NCBI GenBank assembly: GCA_905479545.1
Contig: CAJQNE010000216.1
Location: 1 to 16,370 of the forward strand
Direction: 5' to 3'
Length of the DNA: 16,370 nucleotides
From: an uncultured Gammaproteobacteria bacterium
Lineage (GTDB): Bacteria > Pseudomonadota > Gammaproteobacteria > CAJQNE01
The notes below the pieces were generated by a model. That model saw nothing but the letters and a program-made list of their open reading frames with translations. It did not search any database and was not told the origin of the DNA. Within the stretch, counting starts at the first letter, position 1, and every line of letters starts with the position of its first letter. This document shows positions 1-8,171 of this stretch, one piece after another. The translations under genes and the position numbers were made by a program.

Positions 1-2
1 AC

Positions 3-995
3 GCACGTCCGGCAGCCGCTCCCGAAACAAACAAGAGCTTTGAATCGTTGCAACACTTGCGAGCCGAAATCAGTCGCGCTGTAGTCGGCCAACACGATGT
101 CATCGATCAGGTTCTGGCCTGCTTATTAGCCGGCGGCCATGTGCTATTGGAAGGCGTTCCCGGTTTGGGCAAAACCCTGTTGGTAAGGGCATTAGCAAAA
201 ACACTCGACGGTGATTTTTCCCGCTGCCAGTTCACGCCCGATTTAATGCCTAGCGACATTACCGGCCACGCCATGTTCGACAGCGAGGCAGCCGATGCGG
301 ACGCGGACGGCTTCCGTATTCGCAAAGGCCCGGTATTCTGCAATTTCCTGCTGGCCGACGAAATAAACCGCGCCCCGGCAAAAACCCAGGCAGCACTGTT
401 AGAAGTAATGCAGGAACGCCAGGTCACCATCGAAGGCACAGCCCACAAACTGGCCGCGCCGTTTATGGTGCTTGCGACACAAAACCCCATTGAGCTGGAA
501 GGCACCTACCCCTTGCCCGAAGCCCAGCTAGACCGCTTCTTACTCAACGTTCGAATCGACTACCCACTCGCTGACAACGAAGAAAAACTTGTCCGCCAGG
601 TAGCCGACGGCGCGCTCGGTGACTCCTTGCCGGTAGAACACCTGAACGTGGTGTTGAGCAACGACCAGCTCACAAGCCTGCAACAAGCGACTGCAAACCT
701 GCGGCTCGACGACGCGGTGCTGCAATACGCCGTGAGCATCGTTCGTAAAACCCGCCAATGGCCCGGCCTGCGAGTTGGTGCCGGCCCTCGCGGCAGCATT
801 GGCTTGGTCCGTGCTGCACGGGCCTGGGCCATGCTGGCGGGTCGCGATTTTGTGATACCCGATGACGTGAAATCTGCCGCGCTGCCGGTGTTACGCCACC
901 GCCTGCAACTCACCCCCGAACTCGAAATGGATGGCACTAGCACCGACCTCGTGCTGCAGCAAATTATCGATGCTACCGAAGCACCCCGGCAGTAG
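3..995 (+). CDS. MoxR-family AAA+ ATPase, 5' end outside window
   Basis: This is a MoxR-type AAA+ ATPase, a family of chaperone-like ATPases that usually act with vWA/DUF58 partners in envelope or stress functions. Counting from the TTG at 48, it has a Walker A (GVPGLGKT, residues 36-43), a Walker B (LLADEINRAP, 101-110, with acidic pair D104 E105), a sensor 1 region (ATQNP, 143-147), an arginine-finger region (LPEAQLDRF, 156-164) and a C-terminal lid with GPRGS near residue 247. The frame stays open upstream of 48 to the window edge and has no ATG there, and MoxR proteins usually start a few residues before the VVGQ motif, so the true start probably lies before base 1. The DUF58 gene follows 43 bases after the stop, the classic MoxR-DUF58 arrangement. 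I see no BatA/BatB-type vWA genes next to it. The family call is firm; the substrate is unknown. Confidence 0.93.
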   Translation, partial: ARPAAAPETNKSFESLQHLRAEISRAVVGQHDVIDQVLACLLAGGHVLLEGVPGLGKTLLVRALAKTLDGDFSRCQFTPDLMPSDITGHAMFDSEAADADADGFRIRKGPVFCNFLLADEINRAPAKTQAALLEVMQERQVTIEGTAHKLAAPFMVLATQNPIELEGTYPLPEAQLDRFLLNVRIDYPLADNEEKLVRQVADGALGDSLPVEHLNVVLSNDQLTSLQQATANLRLDDAVLQYAVSIVRKTRQWPGLRVGAGPRGSIGLVRAARAWAMLAGRDFVIPDDVKSAALPVLRHRLQLTPELEMDGTSTDLVLQQIIDATEAPRQ

Positions 996-1038
996 CTGAT
1001 TTTGCAACCGTGTTACTTATGCTGGTAAGCCACTAACA

Positions 1039-2355
1039 ATGCGCCCTACGCTTTTACTCGTCGGCCTGATAATAGCTTACGCCCTGCTCGGTATTCCGCT
1101 ATTTTGGAATAGCGGCTGGTGGACGGTGTGGCTGGCAATGGGCGGCGTACTGCAAATTCTCAGCTTGCACGACCTCAGCACCGCTCGCCGCGAGCGCGGC
1201 CAACTCAACGGCAACCGATTTATTAACAGCGCCCTGCCGGTCGGCGTATGGACACAAGTTTCGTTAAAACTGCACAACCTAACCAATCGCTCACTACGGA
1301 TAGAATTAGTCGATCACACACCCACTGCCAGCCAACAACGACTACTGCCACACAGTGACAATATCGCAGCACTCGAAAAGCTGGAACTGAATTACCGGCT
1401 GCGACCCGGCCAACGAGGTGACCTGCAACTCGGCAAGCTACAAGTGCTGGTCGATTCGCCGCTGCGCCTCTGGCAAATCAACCACTGGCTCGCCACTCCC
1501 CAAACCGTTCGGGTTTATCCCAACTTCGCACTCGTATCGCAATACAGCCTACTCGCGGGTGACAACCAACTCGGCCAGCTAGGCATCCGCCAAAAACAAC
1601 GCCGTGGCGAAGGCCAGGAATTCCACCAACTCCGCGACTACCGCGAAGGCGACAGTCTGCGACAAATCGACTGGAAAGCTACCTCGCGTCTGCAACGGCC
1701 CATCGCCCGCGAGTATCAGGACGAACGCGACCAGCAAGTGATTTTCCTACTCGACTGCGGCCGCCGTATGCGGGCCCAGGACGGCGAACTCAGCCACTTC
1801 GACCACTGCCTCAACGCCATGCTATTACTGGCCCACGTTGCCCTCCGCCAAGGCGACGCCGTTGGTGTGCAAACCTTCGGCAACAAAGAATCCGAAGAAC
1901 GTGCGCTACCGCTGCAAAAAGGCGGCGGCGTGCTGAACCTGCTGCTGGAAAACCTCTACGATCTGCAACCAAGCCTCACCGCCGCCGACTTCACTGCCGC
2001 CGCCGAACAAGTCATCACCCGCTTCCGCAAGCGGGCATTAGTCGTCATCATCACCAACGCCCGCGACGAAGACAGCGCCGAACTACAAGCCGCCCTCCGC
2101 CTGCTACAAAAGCGCCACCTGGTCATGCTCGCCAACCTCCGCGAACAAGCCCTCGACGACGCCATCGCTGCCCCTATGGACAGCTTCGACCAAGCCCTGC
2201 TGGCCGCCAGCACCTGGCACTATTTGCAGCAACGCGAGCACGCTCAACAGCAATTGGAGGGTAGTGGCGCGGAAGTGTTGAATGTGACGCCAGTGGAATT
2301 GCCGATTGCGATGGTGAATCGGTATTTGAGTATTAAGCGGAGTGGGCGGTTGTGA
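1039..2355 (+). CDS. DUF58 (vWA-like) membrane protein
   Basis: This 438-aa protein belongs to the DUF58 family, the standard partner of MoxR ATPases. Two hydrophobic segments lie at the N terminus (about residues 4-22 and 27-43). A beta-rich middle region follows, then the diagnostic DUF58 core at about 191-217 (EGQEFHQLRDYREGD, then IDWKATSR). A vWA-like strand with LLDCGRRM (237-244) follows, with D239 in the position of the first metal-site residue. The protein is probably anchored in the inner membrane with the large domain in the cytoplasm. It starts 43 bases after the moxR stop and is probably co-transcribed with it. The family assignment is firm. The process served (envelope stress, metalloenzyme maturation or another) cannot be told from sequence. 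The usual downstream Bat genes are replaced here by a DUF4345-like gene. Confidence 0.92.
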   Translation: MRPTLLLVGLIIAYALLGIPLFWNSGWWTVWLAMGGVLQILSLHDLSTARRERGQLNGNRFINSALPVGVWTQVSLKLHNLTNRSLRIELVDHTPTASQQRLLPHSDNIAALEKLELNYRLRPGQRGDLQLGKLQVLVDSPLRLWQINHWLATPQTVRVYPNFALVSQYSLLAGDNQLGQLGIRQKQRRGEGQEFHQLRDYREGDSLRQIDWKATSRLQRPIAREYQDERDQQVIFLLDCGRRMRAQDGELSHFDHCLNAMLLLAHVALRQGDAVGVQTFGNKESEERALPLQKGGGVLNLLLENLYDLQPSLTAADFTAAAEQVITRFRKRALVVIITNARDEDSAELQAALRLLQKRHLVMLANLREQALDDAIAAPMDSFDQALLAASTWHYLQQREHAQQQLEGSGAEVLNVTPVELPIAMVNRYLSIKRSGRL

Positions 2356-2448
2356 TGGGATTGAGAAGTTTGGCGGGAAAGTAATTAGCAACTACTATGC
2401 GGACTGATAACAGAATCGAGCGCTACAACTCCAAAACAAGAGAATCCA

Positions 2449-2835
2449 ATGAATACCAATAAACTCATCGTAATAATCACCGCTGCTGTTTTTGCGATCT
2501 TCGGGCTGGCGTTTATCGCACTGCCCGAACTGCTGTCGCAGACAATTACCGGCGCAGTGCCAACGACCACATCGGGCTTGATTGATATGCGGGCTACTTA
2601 CGGTGGGATGTCTCTGGCGGTAGGATTATTGCTGTTCCTTCTCAGCCGTTCAGACGTTCGCCTGGGCTTGGTCGCCGTGCTGCTGTTAATGCTAAGCATG
2701 GCCGGTGGCCGAACCTACGGCATTCTGGCAGATGGAGCGCCGAACATTATGATGGTACTTTTTCTGGCATTAGAGCTTGCTGTGGCAACGGTCGCTGGCG
2801 TCTTGTTAGCCCGCGAGCCAAAGGCCAAAACCTAA
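2449..2835 (+). CDS. DUF4345-type four-helix membrane protein
   Basis: This small 128-aa hydrophobic protein has about four predicted membrane segments (roughly 5-27, 45-64, 70-85 and 98-119). The motif DMRATYGG (46-53) and the later GGRTYGILADG stretch (86-96) match what I remember of the DUF4345 family, whose function is unknown. The ATG at 2449 is preceded by a purine-rich stretch (aagag) at reasonable spacing. The gene is 93 bases after the DUF58 stop, so it may be in the same transcript, but the gap is large enough for its own promoter. No catalytic residues are evident. It is certainly a small integral membrane protein; the family name is moderately sure. Confidence 0.78.
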   Translation: MNTNKLIVIITAAVFAIFGLAFIALPELLSQTITGAVPTTTSGLIDMRATYGGMSLAVGLLLFLLSRSDVRLGLVAVLLLMLSMAGGRTYGILADGAPNIMMVLFLALELAVATVAGVLLAREPKAKT

Positions 2836-3017
2836 CAGCAAGATAAAGCTCGTCTGCAAGCGGAAACGCCAAACTCCGGCTATTTGCCCTGTTAGCCCTG
2901 AAAACTGTGAGCCTGAAGTCGCTTAGAAGTTTTCTGCTGTGTTTGCAGCACAGCTGTGAGTTATGCTCATTGCGAACGTTGCACTGCACATGAGCAACAT
3001 CTGAAGAGTAGAACGGC

Positions 3018-3662
3018 ATGAGTAAGCAAGCGGACAAAAGCGAACAAGCCCGAACCGGCACTCGATGGACCTTAATGCTCACCCTCCTCAGTATTACGCT
3101 GATGCTGGTGTATATCATCAATACCCAGCAGGATCGCCAACGGCTAGAGCGTGAACTGCAGGAACGCAATGACGCTAAGCTAGTGCTGGCCAACCAACTG
3201 ACCCAAAGCACCGCGGAACTCACCACCCTCACCGACCAGCTAGCCCAAAGCGCGGCTGACGTCGCCGCGCTGACCACTCAACTCGAACGACAAAACTCCA
3301 CCCGGCCCGGGCGCTTTCCGGTAGCAGGGTTCTACCAAACCGGCCAGACCTCATGGTACGGCGGCAAATTCCACGGTCGACAGACAGCCAGCGGCGAAGT
3401 ATTCGATAAGCACGCCTTTACCGCAGCCCACCGCCTGTTACCGCTAGGTTCCTATGCCCGCGTCACTCACCTCGGCAACGGCCGCAGCGTAGTACTCCGC
3501 ATTAACGATCGCGGCCCCTACTCCGGCAAGCGCGTACTCGATGTTTCTGAGGAAGCCGCCCAAAGTTTAGGGTTTAAAGATAAAGGCTTAGCGAATGTAG
3601 AAATTGTCGGCGTGCCAGAGCAAGCCTGGGCGCGATTTATCAATAGCGCTGACAAGTACTGA
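3018..3662 (+). CDS. RlpA-like double-psi beta-barrel protein, membrane anchored
   Basis: This 214-aa protein has one N-terminal membrane segment (about 17-34), a probable coiled coil (about 38-92, rich in Q, L, E and A) and a C-terminal RlpA-type double-psi beta-barrel (about 108-198). Diagnostic motifs are TSWYGGKFHGRQTASGE (111-127), the AFTAAH stretch (133-138), LPLGSYARVT (141-150) and NDRGPY (163-168). RlpA proteins are lytic transglycosylases that cut peptidoglycan strands lacking stem peptides, or bind such strands at the septum. Unlike classical RlpA, this one has no lipobox and no SPOR domain. It is tethered by a transmembrane helix plus coiled coil, so the barrel would sit in the periplasm. 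Two palindromes follow the stop directly. The domain call is strong; enzymatic activity is inferred from the family. Confidence 0.88.
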   Translation: MSKQADKSEQARTGTRWTLMLTLLSITLMLVYIINTQQDRQRLERELQERNDAKLVLANQLTQSTAELTTLTDQLAQSAADVAALTTQLERQNSTRPGRFPVAGFYQTGQTSWYGGKFHGRQTASGEVFDKHAFTAAHRLLPLGSYARVTHLGNGRSVVLRINDRGPYSGKRVLDVSEEAAQSLGFKDKGLANVEIVGVPEQAWARFINSADKY

Positions 3663-3700
3663 GTTCGGCCGAACAGCCGACTCATTAACGAACCGTTAAT
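3663..3700 (+). terminator. Paired palindromes after the rlpA-like gene
   Basis: A perfect 12-base palindrome (gttcggccgaac, 3663-3674) starts on the base after the stop codon. A 7-bp stem with a 3-base loop (attaacg/cgttaat, 3684-3700) follows. There is no run of T after either, so intrinsic termination is only a possibility; they could also be binding sites. Confidence 0.35.
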
Positions 3701-3894
3701 CCAATTATTGACCCTAAAGGCTGTCTATCCGCCTCAATAAAGTCGGCCGGATAGCATTATCCAAGCGCCCCCGACACGTTCACCCTGATGCTGAGCAAGT
3801 CGCCGCACCGAAGGAGCCTACGCACCGCAAAAAAATGCTTGGTACCCCAAAAAGATAACGCAACAAATATGAACTAACAGGGTTGGGAATAACT

Positions 3895-3967
3895 GTCGTT
3901 GCGAGCGTAGCGCGGCAATCTCCAAGCTCAAAGGTCGTGAAATCGCCGCGCTACGCTCCCGATGACC
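3895..3967. repeat. REP-like imperfect palindrome
   Basis: Two arms of about 26 bases (3895-3921 and 3940-3967) are inverted copies. Both contain gagcgtagcgcggc, with an ~18-base loop between. The core (gcgagcg.agcgcggcaat) resembles a REP-type intergenic palindrome that I recall as common in many proteobacteria. It lies in the 486-base gap between the rlpA-like gene and the exported protein gene and would fold into a strong hairpin. Such repeats can be spread by REP-associated Y1 transposases; none is in this window. Confidence 0.75.
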
Positions 3968-4148
3968 GAGCTTATTTGGTTCGATGGCACCGCTGAAATT
4001 TGCAGTTTAGAGGGGCTTAACTAAGAAATACTTTGATCAGAACCAAACGATGCAACCTGGCGAATTTGCGGAAACCTTTCCCACCATTTGCACAGTTTCG
4101 GCACAACCGCCGCCTACCCTTTGCCTCTCACATAGATGGGGCAAACCA

Positions 4149-5930
4149 ATGCAAAACCCGAATTCTCCACCCGCCGGTAAAACGGTAGCAAAACACGGTA
4201 AACGCTGGCTGGTACTAGCCTTACTGCTACCCGCTTCGCTGGTTCTGGCAACCGGTTTTCTGCCGGCAAACGCGGCAGAACCCGCGGTAACCATTCCCTG
4301 GCAGGAGTTTCAGCAACTCTACGCCGCCCAACAAAAAACCGTCGAACAACCCCAAGTCACTGCTCGCTACAGCATCCAACGAGCGGCCTATAGCTTTACG
4401 CCAGCCGACAATCAGCTAACGGGCAGCGTAAGCATCAGTGGTGAGTGGCTGGCCGGAGAGCCAGAACCCATTCCACTGTTTTCGAGTGAACTGGCCATCA
4501 CGGATATCCAAAAAATTGACGGCGGCGCACTGGTAAGCACAGCAGCCGGCTACCAATTATTGGCGAATGGCCAACTGCCATTTTCGCTGGAACTGGAAGT
4601 AGCCATAAGCGCCGCTAACGGCGGCAAGTACGCCCTCGCTATTCCACCCGCACTGAGTAACCGGCTGAGCATCGCCAACACAAGCAATAGCACTCGTGAT
4701 GCAGTCGCATACGGCGACGGGCTCATTCCGTTAGGCGATGGCGAGTTCACTTTTGCTAGCCGACAACAGCTGCAATTTACCGTCGCTAAGCCACTCCCGG
4801 CACCGCCACTGTCGATTGACATGGTAAGCCAATTCACCCTGGCTTCAAGTCGCTTGCAACAACAGCTATGGCTAATGAGTGATGCCACTCAACGCGATGT
4901 AACCCTGAAATTCGACAGCAAGCTAACCTGGTTACGAAGCCCTGCCGGCCAGTTGCAAAAAGCCGGCGAGATAACGTTAGAGCGGCTACCGGCTGGCAAA
5001 CCGGTATTACTGCGGTTTGAAAAACCATGGCGGGCAGAGCCGATTCTGTTGCCGACCATTACCGACAACCGCGGCGAACAAGGTTTGTATACCATCAACT
5101 CGCCACTGTCCGGACAGTTAGTCGCTGCTGACAGCTCAAATCACACGCTAGCTACTGTGCCCGTCGCATTGAAAACCACTCTGCCCGGCGTCAGCCGATT
5201 GCAGCAAACCCGACAGAAATCACTATCACTACAATTCCAGCCCTACACCGCCGTTGAGCAACCACCCCTGATTGTCGACAACGTCAGTTTCTATAGTAGT
5301 TACGCCAACGACGGCCGCCAACTTTCAACCCTGCGACTCACCGTTCCCGCTGGTTACGGCAAGCAGCTAAGCATTCCACCGGTCGCTGACGCTGAGGTTT
5401 GGTCGCTCGCCGTTAACGGCCATAACAAGCCGCTGTATAAAAACAGCGAAAGCGGCTGGGTAGTGCCGTTAAGCGGCGGGGGCGATGCGTTAATTGAACT
5501 CACCTGGATCCAACAACGCCCGCAGCTCGGCTTGCAAGGTGAGCTGCCGCTGAATATTCCACCATTAGGTTTGGCAGCCCGCTCCTTATCCGTAGTACTG
5601 GCACTGCCACCACGGCTAGAGCTGCTATCAATGGAAAGCGATTTATCACCCGCCGCCGCCAACGCCGTGCCACGCAGCGTGCCGCTGCATGGCAAACCAC
5701 GTTTCTTCAGCCGCCCGTTCTATCGCGGCGAAGCCATAACCGCAGCGCTGTATTACCGAGAACCCGTTGAGCGATCCGGCCAATCACCCATTGCAACTTC
5801 CCGCATCACACCGCCAAGGGCATCCCGCTATGACGACGCCGTTGAAGCGGCGACCGAAATTGCCAGCGACATTGGCGAAGAAGTTCATGACAGCAATAGC
5901 TGGATCATCCAGCAGGAAGCCAAACAATGA
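4149..5930 (+). CDS. Exported protein of unknown family in the creD operon
   Basis: I do not recognise this protein (593 aa from the chosen start). It has a basic N terminus, a hydrophobic stretch at about 20-38 and a likely cleavage site near ANAAE (40-44), so it is probably periplasmic or outer-face. The rest is soluble, strand-rich, rich in L, A, Q, S and P, with no cysteine motif, no catalytic signature and no C-terminal membrane helix. The frame is open back to an ATG at 4050, but I chose the ATG at 4149: it has a better ribosome binding site (gggg seven bases upstream) and puts the signal peptide at the N terminus, whereas the extra 33 residues look non-native. Its stop overlaps the next start (ATGA), so expression is coupled to the 39-aa ORF and the creD-like gene, which suggests a role with CreD in the envelope. 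Confidence 0.75.
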   Translation: MQNPNSPPAGKTVAKHGKRWLVLALLLPASLVLATGFLPANAAEPAVTIPWQEFQQLYAAQQKTVEQPQVTARYSIQRAAYSFTPADNQLTGSVSISGEWLAGEPEPIPLFSSELAITDIQKIDGGALVSTAAGYQLLANGQLPFSLELEVAISAANGGKYALAIPPALSNRLSIANTSNSTRDAVAYGDGLIPLGDGEFTFASRQQLQFTVAKPLPAPPLSIDMVSQFTLASSRLQQQLWLMSDATQRDVTLKFDSKLTWLRSPAGQLQKAGEITLERLPAGKPVLLRFEKPWRAEPILLPTITDNRGEQGLYTINSPLSGQLVAADSSNHTLATVPVALKTTLPGVSRLQQTRQKSLSLQFQPYTAVEQPPLIVDNVSFYSSYANDGRQLSTLRLTVPAGYGKQLSIPPVADAEVWSLAVNGHNKPLYKNSESGWVVPLSGGGDALIELTWIQQRPQLGLQGELPLNIPPLGLAARSLSVVLALPPRLELLSMESDLSPAAANAVPRSVPLHGKPRFFSRPFYRGEAITAALYYREPVERSGQSPIATSRITPPRASRYDDAVEAATEIASDIGEEVHDSNSWIIQQEAKQ

Positions 5931-6046
5931 CCCATCAACACTCACACTACGCCGCCCCCAAAACCGTTCAGGCTGAGCTCGTCGAAGCCCCGCAAAAATC
6001 CACCACCAGCAATAGCCGCTGGGTTATCGAACAGGGAGCAACGTAA
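5927..6046 (+). CDS. 39-aa micro-ORF coupled to both neighbours
   Basis: An ATG at 5927 overlaps the upstream stop as ATGA. The 39-codon frame ends in TAA, which overlaps the ATG of the creD-like gene as TAATG. Ribosome-binding-like sequences (aggaag before 5927, gggag before 6046) sit in the tails of the preceding frames. The peptide has no signal or membrane segment. Its last residues (SNSRWVIEQGA) resemble the tail of the upstream protein (SNSWIIQQEAK). Bases 5965-5989 resemble a dispersed proteobacterial repeat that reads as xAELVEA. It may be a coupling leader or a decayed tail duplication rather than a functional protein. Confidence 0.4.
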   Translation: MTHQHSHYAAPKTVQAELVEAPQKSTTSNSRWVIEQGAT

Positions 6047-7344
6047 TGACTAACCAAGACACACAGCCCACCGACCCGAATGCTGAAAATTTGGTTCAAG
6101 CGCCAACGACTCAAAACGAAGGCGGCCAAAGCACTATGCTATCCGCCAAACGAATTTTCGCCCTCGCCTGCATTTTTCTGGTCGCAACCGCTGGCTGGTT
6201 TATGCTCGGCGCAGCCTCAGCTGAACGCAACCACCGACAAAGCTATACGCTAGGTCATAGCGTCACCCAGCTATGGGGCGGACCGATGGCCCAGTCGGCA
6301 CCGCAATTCAGCACCGCCGTACCAGGAAGCAACGCCCGCCGCACCGTGCTGCCAATTAGTAGCACCGTTGCAGCCGATTTACAGCTGGAACACCGACGTA
6401 AAGGGCTTATCTGGTACCCCACCTACTCGGTGAAGTTCAGCGGCGAATACTGCCTGCAAAATAGCTACCCCACCGCCCAAACGGTAAGGCTGTTTTTTCC
6501 ACTACCGAATGGCGACGCCACCTACGACGACGTAACCGCAATACTCGGGAAAAAGTCGCTGGCCATTCAGCAAGGCACGCAGACCGGCGTTTACGAACTA
6601 GCTCAACTAAAAGCCGGCGAAACCCAACGCCTGAACGTCGCCTACAAAAGCCGCGGCATGCAACGCTGGCAGTATCAACCCACCGGCAGCGAGCGACGAG
6701 TGAAAAACCTCGATGTGATAGTCACCACAAATTTTGCCAACATCGACTTCATAGCAAACAGCCTGTCGCCCATGAGCAAAGAAACCAACGAAAGCGGCAG
6801 TGAAAATAGCGGTGGCAAGAAACTCCACTGGCAAGCAAGCGACCTACTCACCAGCCAACCCATCGGCGTAATAATGCCCGACCGGATAAACCCAGGCCCA
6901 CTCACCACCCGAGTCAGCTTCTTCGCCCCGGTCGGCCTGCTGTTTTTCTTTGTACTCGTCACCGCCCTCGGCCTACTGCACAAAGTCGCCATTCACCCCA
7001 TGCACTACCTATTCGTCGCCGGCGGCTTCTTCGCCTTCCACCTGCTATTCGCCTACCTGGTAGACGTAGTAAACGTACACCTAGCATTCCTGATCGCCGC
7101 TGCAGTCGCGGTCGGACTGGTGAACAGCTACCTGCGAGCCGCACTCGGCCAACAATGGCCCTGGAAAATAGCCGCCGCCGGATTGCTATTTTATCTAGTG
7201 CTGTTTTCCTACAGCTTTTTCCTCAACGGCATAACCGGCCTGGCAATAACGATTGGCTCCGTAGTAACGCTAGCCGTGCTCATGCGGTTAACTGCCCAGT
7301 TGGACTGGAGCACGGTGTTTGGTCGCTCTGCTAAACACTCGTAA
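6046..7344 (+). CDS. creD: CreD-like inner-membrane protein
   Basis: This 432-aa protein matches the CreD family (inner-membrane proteins of the CreBC regulon in enterics, linked to envelope integrity and beta-lactam response). It has a polar N-terminal extension (1-35), a first membrane helix (about 36-57), a large periplasmic beta-rich domain (about 60-285) and a cluster of about five helices (about 290-420). The C-terminal stretch with HPMHYLFVAGGFFAFHLLF (from 317) followed by AYLVD is the family hallmark. The start is fixed by the TAATG overlap with the micro-ORF and a gggag site. No creBC two-component genes are in the window, so regulation is unknown and the symbol describes family membership only. 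A hairpin lies 19 bases after the stop. Part of this gene (6547-6736) recurs at the right window edge. Confidence 0.86.
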   Translation: MTNQDTQPTDPNAENLVQAPTTQNEGGQSTMLSAKRIFALACIFLVATAGWFMLGAASAERNHRQSYTLGHSVTQLWGGPMAQSAPQFSTAVPGSNARRTVLPISSTVAADLQLEHRRKGLIWYPTYSVKFSGEYCLQNSYPTAQTVRLFFPLPNGDATYDDVTAILGKKSLAIQQGTQTGVYELAQLKAGETQRLNVAYKSRGMQRWQYQPTGSERRVKNLDVIVTTNFANIDFIANSLSPMSKETNESGSENSGGKKLHWQASDLLTSQPIGVIMPDRINPGPLTTRVSFFAPVGLLFFFVLVTALGLLHKVAIHPMHYLFVAGGFFAFHLLFAYLVDVVNVHLAFLIAAAVAVGLVNSYLRAALGQQWPWKIAAAGLLFYLVLFSYSFFLNGITGLAITIGSVVTLAVLMRLTAQLDWSTVFGRSAKHS

Positions 7345-7363
7345 TTTATCGCACCCTAAACGC

Positions 7364-7395
7364 CGCTGGAATGTGACGAAAGTCACGCTCCAGCG
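7364..7395 (+). terminator. Hairpin after the creD-like gene
   Basis: A 14-bp stem with two mismatches (cgctggaatgtgac / gtcacgctccagcg) encloses a gaaa tetraloop shortly after the creD-like stop. It is followed by A/T-rich sequence but no clean T run. Its position and strength suggest the end of the moxR-side operon. Confidence 0.5.
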
Positions 7396-7783
7396 GAGTA
7401 AAATAATCAACCAAAAGCGCAAAATTAAATAGTACTGAAATTAACGCGAAAAATTGAACGCTCGTTAATTACAGTCGGCTATCGAGCTTAGATCGACACT
7501 GAAAATTCAACTATTCCTAACATATAAGTTGACCTAACCTTACCCACAAGCCACTAATTCATATGACAATTATCAACCTAAGCCTTGAAAAACACCGCCC
7601 CATAAATATTCTCATAGTTGCTTGTAAAGCGCTCCAAACACTGGGGTTTTCCGTGAGCGATAATTCCCAAAAAATAATCTAGCGCTGGTAAATTTTACAT
7701 TCAGGCGTATCAATTGTTCTTAAGTATCGAGGAAAGATAGAACTCAAAGAAGCTCATCTAATACGGATAAATCGACACAAAAA
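7396..7783. other. A/T-rich intergenic stretch at the start of the accessory block
   Basis: No convincing gene lies here. Base composition shifts to A/T-rich after the creD-like terminator. One perfect 8-bp inverted repeat (aattaacg 7439-7446, cgttaatt 7463-7470) with a 16-base spacer could be a regulator site. No tRNA-like or integrase-like sequence was seen that would mark an integration point. Confidence 0.4.
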
Positions 7784-8053
7784 GAAACGAAAAATAAGGA
7801 AAGCGTTTCATGGGGATTTACCAACTCAACCAAAGCCGCAGCTCTGCCGCGATCGAAAGCCATAGCTCGATATTGCCCACAGGCAAATCGACGATCAGGC
7901 CCATGCCAACTCTCTGGCCGCACCTCATCAGCATACCACTCACAAGTTATAACCCATTTGGGGGATGCGGTGCTGGCAGTCGCCAGTTATCGTTTTGGAA
8001 TCAGAAAACGCTGCTACGCAGACAGTCAATTAATTTTACTCTATCCCTAATTT
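7784..8053 (+). repeat. Small-ORF repeat module, copy 1
   Basis: This ~270-base block recurs in direct orientation at 14483-14743. The conserved parts are the leader gaaacga...aaggaaa.cgtttcATGGGGA, the following ~40 bases, a core of 50 bases (7951-8000 against 14641-14690, 46 identical), and a tail containing ttttactct..ccc. The middle is divergent and 7 bases longer than in copy 2. The tail resembles, from memory only, a ggggtcagagtaaa-type motif that I associate with REP-associated transposase elements. The block ends about 120 bases before the SGNH hydrolase gene. Confidence 0.75.
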
Positions 8054-8148
8054 TTTCCAGTTTGTTGAGGTTAACCGGGGTGAGGTGGTTCACAAAAAGG
8101 AGCTTTATCGCGGTTAGAAAACTCCTATCCGAAGCACTGAAAAGATAA
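7810..8148 (+). pseudogene. Frameshifted copy of the repeated small ORF
   Basis: The frame opens with MGIYQLNQSRSSA after an aagga site, matching MGTYQINQRGSSA of the copy at 14507. The conserved second half (THLGDAVLAVASYRFGIR) is encoded in a different frame here, because the middle is 7 bases longer than in the other copy. Read straight through, the 112-aa product has an unrelated basic tail. Protein-level conservation across the shift (V/I and R/K exchanges) suggests that the ancestor was a real ~66-aa protein and that this copy is decayed. An annotation of 7810-8148 as a hypothetical protein is possible but less likely. Function unknown. Confidence 0.45.
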
Positions 8149-8171
8149 CTATGTAATTCAGGAGAACGGCA

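Noticed and set aside
107..505. 132-codon minus-strand frame antisense to moxR
   Set aside because: The opposite strand carries all conserved MoxR motifs; the antisense product is serine- and alanine-rich with no family signal.
2747..3277. 176-codon minus-strand frame
   Set aside because: It lies antisense to two well-supported genes and is Ser/Arg/Ala-rich without a domain, typical of an antisense shadow.
4050..4148. Upstream start at 4050 for the exported protein
   Set aside because: It would add 33 residues before the signal peptide, and its ribosome site is weaker than the gggg before 4149.
7949..7990. Possible integron attC site (ataac ... gttat) in the repeat core
   Set aside because: The arms are too short, the R/L core pattern is not met, and the conservation follows a protein frame rather than a folded site.
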